A stretch of DNA of 25,356 bases from UBA11858 sp964589145. Its GTDB lineage: Bacteria > Chloroflexota > Anaerolineae > Anaerolineales > UBA11858. Each line of letters opens with the position of its first letter. Position 1 is the stretch's first letter. Below the pieces are notes generated by a model, which did no database searches, was not told the DNA's origin, and saw only the letters and a program-made list of their open reading frames with translations. A program made the translations under genes and the position numbers. The DNA is taken from positions 1 to 25,356 of the forward strand of contig CAZPSL010000241.1 of assembly GCA_964589145.1 (NCBI GenBank). The letters run 5' to 3'. Of the stretch, positions 6,731 to 13,897 are shown piece by piece.

Positions 6731-9700
6731 CACGGGCAACAGAAAACAACTCATTGCTCTCCCGCGGCTGGCAAGGGCTGCGCCGGATGGTGGTTTCGTT
6801 TGCTCTTGCAGAGCAAGGTAGCAAAACAGTTGTAACGCGCTGGCTGTATGCCAGTTTCTTTTTGCTGATTGCCGCTGCACTCATTGCCCCGCTGCGCGGA
6901 GGGGAATCTTCCTGGATGAGTTTTGGCCTGATTTTGCTTTTGCTGGTCGGATTGATCTTGCTGTACTTCGGGCGTTCGCACCTTGCTGTGGGGATTCTTT
7001 TACTGTGCTTGCTGGGAATCATCACCCTGTTCCTGCTTCAGCATGGCGGGCTGCATTCTCCGTATGTTGGCGGCTTGCTGCTGTGCATTGCGCTGGCCTC
7101 ATTATTTTTGGGAGAATGGGGCACAATCGTTGTTACCATTGCAGTTGTTGGCATTTTGGGAGGTTTGGCAGGCGCAGAATACGCAGGGCTGATCAACACC
7201 ACGCTGCCGGAGATCTCGGTTCGGGCGGTTTTTTGGCGGCAGGCGGCGCTGGCTGGCATCGTTGGTTTTGTGCTCTGGCTGATTGCCCGCAGTGTCAACC
7301 GCGCCATCCGGGAGGCTCACCGCACGGAGACCACCCTGCGCCAGTTGGCTGATTCGCTGGAAGCGCGGGTAACGGAACGCACCCGCAGCGCCGAAGCAGC
7401 CTCCCAGGAGGCCGAAGCGGCTCGCCAGGAAACAGAAGCCGCCCGCACCGCTCTTGAAATACGCCTTCGTCAGGCGCGCGAACAGGCCCGTATCAGCGAC
7501 GTGCTGCGCGGCGAACAGGATATTCCCACGCTGGCCTTTCGGGTAATCCGTCAATTGTGCCGGTCGCTAAACGCACCCATTGGCGCCATCTTCCTTCGGG
7601 AAGGAGAGTTTTTTATCCTGAAAGGCAGTTATGCCTACACACACCGCAAATCCGAAAATTTGCGTTTTCGCCTCGGAGAAGGGCTGATTGGGCAAGCCGC
7701 ACTGGAAAAGCAAATGCTGGTGCTTGCCCCTGTACCGCCGAATTATCTGCCCGTCCAAACCGGCACTTTGCAAATTGCAATCTCTCAGGTACTGGCAATC
7801 CCTTTCCTGTTCAACGAGAGCGTAATCGGCATGGTGGAACTGGGGGTCCTGCGCCCCTTCGATGAAAGCCAGTTGATATTCGTTCAGCAGGCCATGGAAA
7901 GCCTGGGCGTTTCTTTTGGCACCGCATTCGCCCGGCAGCAGGTTGACCACTTGCTGGAACAGACCCGCCGTCAGGCACAGGAACTGCGGCAAAACGAAGA
8001 CGCACTCAAACTGGCTAACCTGGAACTGCGCCGGCAGGCCGCAGATTTGCGCGCCTCACAGGACGAATTGCGGGCCAACCAGTCCGAACTGGAAGCGGCC
8101 AACGCCGAACTGGAAGAAAAAACCGCTGAACTTCAGCGTCAGCGCGCTTTGCTGGATAACCAAAACCGTGAACTTCGGGCGGCCCAGGCCGCATTGTTGC
8201 AAAAAGCGGAACAACTGGCACGTGCCAGCCGCTACAAATCTGAATTCCTTGCCAATATGTCGCATGAATTGCGCACCCCGCTCAACAGTTTGTTGATCCT
8301 CTCGCGTATGCTGGCCGACAACTCGGAAGGAAACCTGACAGAAGAGCAGGTCAAATCGGCGGAAATCATTCATGGCAGCGGCACCGACCTCCTGAATCTG
8401 ATCAATGATATTCTTGACCTCTCCAAAGTTGAATCCGGACGCATGGAATACAATATCCGCACCATGCCGCTTTCCGAACTGACCGACGCGATGCAGGTGC
8501 AATTTGAGCCGGTTGCGGTTCAGAAAGGAATTGAATTTCGGATACTCGCGGAAGACGATCTGCCCTCCGAAATCGAAACGGATGCCTTGCGTTTGCAGCA
8601 AATTGTCAGAAACCTGCTTTCCAACGCTTTCAAGTTTACTGAACAGGGCTGGGTGGAACTCCGCATCCGGCGGCAGAACAAAAACACAATTACCATTCAG
8701 GTAAGTGATACCGGAATTGGTATTCCGCAAGACAAGCAGGAAATCATCTTTGAATCTTTCCGGCAGGCCGAAAGCAGCATCACCCGCCGCTATGGCGGCA
8801 CAGGGCTGGGGCTTTCCATTGTGCGCGGGCTGATTACCCGGCTTGGAGGCAGAATCGAAGTCCGGAGCAATCCGGGAGAAGGCAGTACCTTCACCGTCTA
8901 CCACCCCATTCGGCAGCCGGATTCACCGGCCTCGGCAGGTGCGGATATTCATCAGGAGCAGCCGCCCCCCCCGAAGCCGGTGTTGCCGGTAAAACCCGCG
9001 GGCAGCGAGCCGCCTGCAATGGCGCCGCCTCCTAAAAAAACAGTTCCGCCACCCGCCCGTGAAATTCAGGTTTCCCCCGATGCCCGTCTCCTCCTGATCA
9101 TCGAAGATGACCCGGATTTTGCCGAAATCCTGAAAAAGTTCAGCCAGAAAAGAAATTTCCAACCCCTGTTGGCCGATAACGGGGAACGCGGTCTGGAGTT
9201 GGCACGCCGTTACCTGCCGCAGGCGATCATCCTGGATTTAAACCTTCCGGCCGTCAGCGGCTGGAAAGTTCTCGATGCCCTGAAAAGCGACCCGCACTTG
9301 CGGCACATTCCGGTGCATATCATCTCTGCTGAATCTGAAAACGCGGAGGCTTACCAGCGCGGGGTAATTGGATTTCTCACCAAACCGGTGACTTCTCAAT
9401 CCCTCTCTGACGCGCTGGAAACGATTGAGAATTTCATCGAGCGGCGGCTCAAATCTCTGCTGGTGATTGAAGACGATCCTGCTGCCCGTCACAGCATCGT
9501 GCAACTGCTTTCTGCTGACAATGTGGAAATCACGGAAACCGGCCTGGGGCGGGAAGCACTGACCCAGGTGAGTGAACACCACTTTGATTGCGTTATTCTG
9601 GATTTGGGGCTTTCTGATATAAGTGGTTTTGATCTGCTTGAACAACTGAACCGGATATCTCCCCATACCCCGATTATTGTTTACACCGGGAGATCACTCA

Positions 9701-10254
9701 CCGAAGAGCAGAATCTGAAATTGATGCGCTACGCAGACAGCGTAATCATCAAGGGTGCAAAATCATCGGAGCGTTTGCTGGATGAAACGGCACTGTTTTT
9801 GCACCGTGTGGTTTCCGATATGCCCGCAGAGCAGCAGCAAACCATCCAGAAACTTTATCGTCACGAAGATGCCCTGAAGGGAAAACACATTCTGATAGCC
9901 GAAGATGACCCCCACACGGCCTTCGCCCTTTCTCAACTGCTGGGCGAAAAGGGGGTTGATGTTGTGCTGGCCTACGACGGGCAGCAGGCCGTTGATATCC
10001 TGCGATCTGATGCCGAGATTGACCTGGTGCTCATGGATATTATGATGCCTGTGCTGGATGGCTTTGAAGCGATCCGCCGCATCCGCCAGATGCCGGGAAG
10101 AGAGCAGATCCCGATTATTGCGCTAACCGCCAAGGCAATGATTGGCGACCGGGAAAAGTGCATCCAGGCCGGGGCAAACGATTATTTAAGTAAACCGGTA
10201 GATACCGGCCGTTTGTTCACGATGCTCCGGGTGTGGCTGTATGAACGCAATTGA
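6727..10254 (+). CDS. Membrane hybrid sensor histidine kinase with GAF and three receiver domains
   Basis: A 1175-residue protein. Order: six membrane segments (about 38-190); coiled coil (195-245); GAF (250-400); a long coiled coil (400-503); HisKA with H513 in MSHELRTPLN; HATPase_c with N633, G1 DTGIGIP 661-667 and G2 GGTGLGL 690-696; a proline-rich linker (745-785); receiver 1 (788-898, D837, K886); receiver 2 (910-1030, D959, T987, with Lys1009 in IIKGAKS rather than the usual KP); receiver 3 (1053-1170, D1104, K1156). All phosphotransfer residues are present, so multistep phosphorelay is expected, although no Hpt domain is seen in the window. A GGGAGAG binding site precedes the ATG. The N-terminal 430 residues are paralogous to the two upstream proteins, and the gene is coupled to the downstream CheR gene. 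Confidence 0.95.
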   Translation: MTRATENNSLLSRGWQGLRRMVVSFALAEQGSKTVVTRWLYASFFLLIAAALIAPLRGGESSWMSFGLILLLLVGLILLYFGRSHLAVGILLLCLLGIITLFLLQHGGLHSPYVGGLLLCIALASLFLGEWGTIVVTIAVVGILGGLAGAEYAGLINTTLPEISVRAVFWRQAALAGIVGFVLWLIARSVNRAIREAHRTETTLRQLADSLEARVTERTRSAEAASQEAEAARQETEAARTALEIRLRQAREQARISDVLRGEQDIPTLAFRVIRQLCRSLNAPIGAIFLREGEFFILKGSYAYTHRKSENLRFRLGEGLIGQAALEKQMLVLAPVPPNYLPVQTGTLQIAISQVLAIPFLFNESVIGMVELGVLRPFDESQLIFVQQAMESLGVSFGTAFARQQVDHLLEQTRRQAQELRQNEDALKLANLELRRQAADLRASQDELRANQSELEAANAELEEKTAELQRQRALLDNQNRELRAAQAALLQKAEQLARASRYKSEFLANMSHELRTPLNSLLILSRMLADNSEGNLTEEQVKSAEIIHGSGTDLLNLINDILDLSKVESGRMEYNIRTMPLSELTDAMQVQFEPVAVQKGIEFRILAEDDLPSEIETDALRLQQIVRNLLSNAFKFTEQGWVELRIRRQNKNTITIQVSDTGIGIPQDKQEIIFESFRQAESSITRRYGGTGLGLSIVRGLITRLGGRIEVRSNPGEGSTFTVYHPIRQPDSPASAGADIHQEQPPPPKPVLPVKPAGSEPPAMAPPPKKTVPPPAREIQVSPDARLLLIIEDDPDFAEILKKFSQKRNFQPLLADNGERGLELARRYLPQAIILDLNLPAVSGWKVLDALKSDPHLRHIPVHIISAESENAEAYQRGVIGFLTKPVTSQSLSDALETIENFIERRLKSLLVIEDDPAARHSIVQLLSADNVEITETGLGREALTQVSEHHFDCVILDLGLSDISGFDLLEQLNRISPHTPIIVYTGRSLTEEQNLKLMRYADSVIIKGAKSSERLLDETALFLHRVVSDMPAEQQQTIQKLYRHEDALKGKHILIAEDDPHTAFALSQLLGEKGVDVVLAYDGQQAVDILRSDAEIDLVLMDIMMPVLDGFEAIRRIRQMPGREQIPIIALTAKAMIGDREKCIQAGANDYLSKPVDTGRLFTMLRVWLYERN

Positions 10255-11090
10255 TTATGGATACGACCGACCTCGCCGAGATCGAACTGGACCTCTTGGT
10301 GGAAGCAATCCACCGCCGTTATGGATACGATTTCCGCAACTATGCCCGTGCTTCCCTGATGCGGCGCGTCAACCGGCATCTGGCACGGTGCGGCCTGCCG
10401 AATATCTCCTCCCTGATCCCGGCAATTCTGCGGGATGAGAGCCGCTTTCAATCCCTGCTGTTTGATATTTCCGTAACGGTTACGGAGATGTTTCGCGACC
10501 CCTGGTTTTTTGTTGCCTTGCAGGAGCAGGTTTTTCCATTTTTGCAAACTTTCCCGTTTATCAATATCTGGATTGCGGGGTGTGCTACCGGGGAGGAAGT
10601 ATACTCCCTTGCCATTTTATTGCAGGAAAACGGACTCGCAGCGCGTTCCCGCATTTATGCCACCGACATTAACGCCATCGCTTTGGAAAAAGCCCGCAAC
10701 CGCATCTATCCGCTGGCCCGCATGCAGGATGCCAACCGCAACTATTTGGCCGCCGGGGGAAAACGCTCGCTTTCGGAGTATTTCATCGCCGAATACGACG
10801 CAGCGATTTTTGATGCATCTTTGCAGGAACGCGTTATTTTTGCCAACCACAACCTGGCAACGGATGGCGTTTTTGGCGAAATGCACCTGATTTTATGCCG
10901 GAATGTACTGATTTACTTCAACCGCACGCTGCAAAACTGGGTGCTGCACACTTTTCGGGATAGTCTGTGCCGCGGCGGTTTCTTGTGCCTGGGCAGCCGT
11001 GAAACGCTGGATTTTTCCGATGTGCGCCCGGATTTTACGGGTATTGATTCCCGCTCCCGAATTTACCAGTTTAAGGGAAGCCAAACATAA
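10251..11090 (+). CDS. cheR: CheR-type protein-glutamate methyltransferase
   Basis: A protein of about 279 residues that would methylate glutamate side chains using S-adenosylmethionine. Visible family marks: an N-terminal CheR_N helical region (8-70), TEMFRDPWFF at 78-87, the SAM-binding loop AGCATGEE at 109-116, YATDIN at 136-141, and LILCRNVLIYF at 213-223. A TTG start at 10251 overlaps the kinase stop codon. An ATG at 10257, two codons later, is an equally good start, making 277 residues. Overlap with the hybrid kinase gene implies a shared complex or pathway. No MCP chemoreceptor, CheB, CheA or CheW is seen here, so the substrate may be the coiled-coil regions of the adjacent sensor proteins (inference) rather than a flagellar chemotaxis receptor. 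Confidence 0.92.
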   Translation: MIMDTTDLAEIELDLLVEAIHRRYGYDFRNYARASLMRRVNRHLARCGLPNISSLIPAILRDESRFQSLLFDISVTVTEMFRDPWFFVALQEQVFPFLQTFPFINIWIAGCATGEEVYSLAILLQENGLAARSRIYATDINAIALEKARNRIYPLARMQDANRNYLAAGGKRSLSEYFIAEYDAAIFDASLQERVIFANHNLATDGVFGEMHLILCRNVLIYFNRTLQNWVLHTFRDSLCRGGFLCLGSRETLDFSDVRPDFTGIDSRSRIYQFKGSQT

Positions 11091-11091
11091 A

Positions 11092-11231
11092 CGCGCCTGA
11101 CGAACGAACACGCCCCTCCCCCCGCCTCACCCCTAACCCCTATCCCGAAGGGAGAGGGGAACCAAAGCGGAAAATTTTGGGAGGGCAGGGAAGGGGGGAA
11201 CACCGATGTTCTACAACATTTGCCTGCACCC
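11092..11231. mobile_element. Truncated small inverted-repeat element, copy 2
   Basis: The right end TTCTACAACATTTGCCTGCACCC (ending at 11231) is the reverse complement of the left end of the element at 11610-11808. The hairpin core (CCCCTATCCC / GGGAGAGGGG) and AACCAAAGCGGAAAATTTT are present. The opposite terminus is missing: the sequence runs directly into the 3' end of the CheR gene, and no target duplication is seen. It is inverted relative to the copy at 11610. Confidence 0.7.
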
Positions 11232-11246
11232 TCAGCCGCCCCGCTA

Positions 11247-11440
11247 TTGACAAGATGGGGTATGATAAGACTATAGAGAAATTTACAGCGCGCCTTGGCG
11301 TAAGACGAGAAAACAAGCCAGGCGCACCAAAAGCGCAGCCTGAAGCACTCTTTGCAGGCCGCGAAACGGCTTTGCGCACCAGCGCGTGGTTCGCACTGAC
11401 GGATTTCTGCCGCTTGCGCTTACCTGCTCCTGGTGCGCAC
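11247..11440 (+). other. Unexplained GC-rich structured region with a promoter-like start; possible small RNA
   Basis: A perfect TTGACA (11247-11252) is followed by weak -10 candidates (ACTATA at 11270 with a 17-base spacer, or TATAGA at 11272 with 19). Downstream is a GC-rich stretch with several pairable segments: GGCGCACCA near 11320 and GCGCACCAG near 11380 can each pair with CTGGTGCGC near 11431-11439, and GCCG/CGGC forms a small stem in between. No terminator T tract is seen. Short frames exist on both strands without ribosome-binding sites. It could be a small RNA, a remnant gene or another dispersed repeat. Confidence 0.3.
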
Positions 11441-11452
11441 TGAATCTTGCAT

Positions 11453-11607
11453 TAACCTGAACCGCGGATATACTACTGGCACTGTCTGGAGAACACGAAT
11501 ACACCAGATGATGCGAATTACACACAGAAAATTCGCGGTATTCCTCCCATTCGTGGATGTTCATGTTCCGAACCAGCCGTCCCGCACCTTATCCGGAATT
11601 CAGGTTA
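11453..11607. mobile_element. Second small inverted-repeat element family, copy 1 (interrupted at its right end)
   Basis: Ends TAACCTGAACCGCGGATA (11453-11470) and TATCCGGAATTCAGGTTA (11590-11607) are inverted repeats matching at 15 of 18 positions. A related element of almost the same size (154 versus 155 bases) lies at 22183-22336. Both carry GATGTTCATG starting exactly 51 bases before the right end, followed by CCGYACCTTAWCCG. The right terminus was used as the insertion site of the element at 11610-11808. Confidence 0.7.
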
Positions 11608-11609
11608 CA

Positions 11610-11808
11610 GGGTGCAGGCAAATGTTGTAGAAAGATAGTGATCTGTCAACGAACTGTGGTATTCTGAAGCCCCATCCCCCTGCATCCCCCCTCCCCAGAA
11701 TTTCCGCTTTGGTTCCCCTCTCCCAATGGGGGAGGGGCCGGGGGTAGGGGCACACTCGACAATGCAATGCTGAATTTTGCTCAATTTCTACATCTTTTGC
11801 CTGCATCC
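11610..11808. mobile_element. Small inverted-repeat (MITE-like) element, copy 3, with perfect 9-bp target duplication
   Basis: The 199-base element starts GGGTGCAGGCAAATGTTGTA and ends with its near complement: 21 of the first and last 24 bases pair. It is flanked by a perfect 9-base direct repeat CAGGTTACA at 11601-11609 and 11809-11817. Internally it has the same hairpin core as the copies at 3325 and 11092 (GGTTCCCCTCTCCC/GGGGGAGGGG next to TTTCCGCTTTGG). It has no open frame of note, so it is non-autonomous. The two intact copies, with target repeats of the same length, define the element boundaries. Confidence 0.9.
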
Positions 11809-11852
11809 CAGGTTACATTAGGCCTTTCGCTGAAACGCAGGGGAAAGTGGTA

Positions 11853-11880
11853 TTGCATCCGTGCAGAGTAAGGATAAAAT
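11853..11880 (+). promoter_or_regulatory. Weak candidate promoter of the lipoprotein gene
   Basis: TTGCAT (11853-11858), a 16-base spacer and TAAAAT (11875-11880) resemble a housekeeping promoter. The -10 is close to consensus but the -35 matches only its first half. It lies between the mobile element and the AAGGAG binding site of the gene at 11932, so transcription would not depend on the element. Confidence 0.3.
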
Positions 11881-11931
11881 ACCGCAAACCATTGCATAAA
11901 GCGAAACCCCTGCTACAAAAAGGAGATTTTT

Positions 11932-13077
11932 ATGAAACCCAAACGATGGTGGCTGATTTTAGCCGTTGTATTGCTGATGACCGTTTCCTTATCTTGCGGT
12001 ATTTTGGGCGGGAGCGAGTCGCCTTCCGGCAACGATACTACCTCTCCCCAGGGGGCAGGAGACTCTCAGCCCTCCGCACCACAGGCGAATCTGGGCGATG
12101 TATATCGCAGCGAGGTGGGCGGATATGCTTTTCAGGCAATTCCCGGTTATGAGGTGGAAGAGGTTTTTGGCCTTGCCAGTATGCTTGCCCCCGGTGCCGA
12201 CCCAGACGAAGGCCCCGTCTTCCTGTTCGTTGGAGGCGCCAGCGACGAACCTCTCATCACGGAGGAAATCATCGGCGAGATGATGGAAAATTCCGAAGAT
12301 GATACGGTAACGCTGGAACAACGCGAGATCACCGTGGGCGGCAAACAGGGTATCCTGATGGACGTGGAAGGAGAAGATGACAGCGGTACAACCTCAAGGG
12401 TACGGGTGGTGATCGTTTCTGTCAGCGATACACAGCATTTAACCATCATGGTTCTTGCTCCGATAGACCGCTGGGGAGAGGTTGATGCCAATTTTGATAG
12501 TGTACTGGCCTCGATTTCCTTTTTTGAACCGCAGGAAATCAGCCCCGACGACCTGGCCGTCGTGAACGATGTACTTGAAGGGATGTCCGAAGAATTTTCC
12601 GAGACCAATCCGGACGATTCGGGCGAATATGATCTCTCTGACCTGGAAGCGTTGAGCGATTTTCCCTCCCAAACCGGCGATCTGCCGCCGGGAGGCTTTA
12701 TTGTGGTTCTGTCGGACGAACAGGGAACACTGGTGCTGGTTGAGGGGGAACAGGCACAGCCTCAACCCGCCGGGGATGAATATGTAGTGGTTCTGCCGGG
12801 AAAACAGCCGGAAAATACCATCACGCTGTTCTTGCCCCATGATGCCGCCGCAGACATGCTGATGATGGTGCCTTACGATGCCAGCGCAGCCGCCCACGCA
12901 CCGGGCGCGACCATCCAACTGGGGTCTGCCCTGTATACCAGCACTGATGGCATCATTATGGTTGAAGCGATGGATGGCAATACGATCAGCGGTTCAATGT
13001 TTTTCGTCGCGGTCGATGAAAGCGGCGCCGAACTTTCGGTGAGCGGCTTCTTCAACGCATTACCGCTGACGCCGTAA
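11932..13077 (+). CDS. Putative surface lipoprotein of unknown function
   Basis: A 381-residue protein with a lipoprotein signal: basic start, hydrophobic stretch at 6-20, then SLSC with the lipidated cysteine at position 22 (slightly off the usual L-A-G-C pattern). A Ser/Pro/Gln-rich linker (25-53) is followed by a folded region (about 55-197). Its ending, with W at about 180 and the pattern FDSVLASISFFEP, resembles the PsbP/DcrB-like fold; that assignment is tentative. The C-terminal half (about 198-381) is acidic and beta-rich with no family I recognise. An AAGGAG binding site precedes the ATG by 7 bases. It is followed 76 bases later by a DUF4013 membrane protein on the same strand, so the two may work together at the cell surface (inference). 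Confidence 0.8.
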   Translation: MKPKRWWLILAVVLLMTVSLSCGILGGSESPSGNDTTSPQGAGDSQPSAPQANLGDVYRSEVGGYAFQAIPGYEVEEVFGLASMLAPGADPDEGPVFLFVGGASDEPLITEEIIGEMMENSEDDTVTLEQREITVGGKQGILMDVEGEDDSGTTSRVRVVIVSVSDTQHLTIMVLAPIDRWGEVDANFDSVLASISFFEPQEISPDDLAVVNDVLEGMSEEFSETNPDDSGEYDLSDLEALSDFPSQTGDLPPGGFIVVLSDEQGTLVLVEGEQAQPQPAGDEYVVVLPGKQPENTITLFLPHDAAADMLMMVPYDASAAAHAPGATIQLGSALYTSTDGIIMVEAMDGNTISGSMFFVAVDESGAELSVSGFFNALPLTP

Positions 13078-13153
13078 AACGGTCATGTGGTGGAGAAACC
13101 GCTGTCGTGTGATGAATCTAAAGCCCAAAATTCGTAGATAGAAGGAGAAAAAA

Positions 13154-13831
13154 ATGCAGTTCGGAAATTCATTTACCTACATGTTTGAAGAGGATGATTG
13201 GGTTACCAAAATCCTGCTGGCAATTGCGATCGCCTTTATCCCCTTTGTCGGCACGTTAGCCGTCAGCGGATGGATGGTCGAAATCGCCAGACGCGTGATC
13301 CACGATGAGGATGAAAAACTCCCCGATTGGAACGGCTTTGTGGATTACCTGATCAAAGGGCTGCTTGTCGTCCTGATCAGTTTTGTTTACATGCTCCCCT
13401 TCATCGTTGTTCAAATTTGCGGCATCTCGCTGGCGCTATTTGCGCAGAACGCCGACGAGACTGTTGCCGTATTGGGCACAGCCAGCGGGGTTTGCCTGGG
13501 CCTGTTCGCCCTGGTGTACGCGGTGCTGGTTGGCTTTTTGCTGATGGCTGCCATTGGCATCTATGCCGATACGGGCGAAATTGGCGCCGCCTTCCGCATC
13601 GGTGAGGCCTTCAAGATGCTCAAAGCGGCACCGGGCGCGTACTTGCTGGTTTTCCTCGGCACACTGCTCGCCGCGCTGATCGCCTCCCTGGGGCTGATTC
13701 TGTGCCTCGTTGGCGTATTTGTCACGGCGACCTACGCCCAAACGGTAATTGCCCACCTTTACGGGCAGGCATACCGTGAAGCCAAGAAAAACATAACTGG
13801 CAACGAACTGCTGTCTGAGCCGGGGTTCTAA
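13154..13831 (+). CDS. DUF4013-type multi-pass membrane protein
   Basis: A 225-residue integral membrane protein with about five hydrophobic helices. The cytoplasmic-looking segment HDEDEKLPDWNGFVDYLIKG (about 50-69) carries the P-x-W-x-x-F pattern typical of DUF4013 proteins. The family has no known activity. The start is supported by GAAGGAG seven bases upstream. The gene ends just before a strong terminator at 13847-13886, which closes the lipoprotein-DUF4013 pair. Its alanine- and leucine-rich helices show no transporter motif. Confidence 0.8.
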   Translation: MQFGNSFTYMFEEDDWVTKILLAIAIAFIPFVGTLAVSGWMVEIARRVIHDEDEKLPDWNGFVDYLIKGLLVVLISFVYMLPFIVVQICGISLALFAQNADETVAVLGTASGVCLGLFALVYAVLVGFLLMAAIGIYADTGEIGAAFRIGEAFKMLKAAPGAYLLVFLGTLLAALIASLGLILCLVGVFVTATYAQTVIAHLYGQAYREAKKNITGNELLSEPGF

Positions 13832-13846
13832 ACACCCCCGAAAAAC

Positions 13847-13886
13847 AGCAAAAAGCGGGCTGCCGTTCGGCAGCCCGCTTTTTGCT
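13847..13886. terminator. Bidirectional intrinsic terminator between convergent genes
   Basis: A perfect 18-bp stem (AGCAAAAAGCGGGCTGCC and its complement) with a GTTC loop has an A tract on the left and a T tract on the right, so it can stop transcription from both the DUF4013 gene (plus) and the peptidase gene (minus). Confidence 0.95.
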
Positions 13887-13897
13887 TGCACGCGGCC

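Noticed and set aside
11177..11443. 88-codon frame across the unexplained region after CheR
   Set aside because: It starts inside a mobile-element remnant and has no binding site; the region is described as structured DNA instead.
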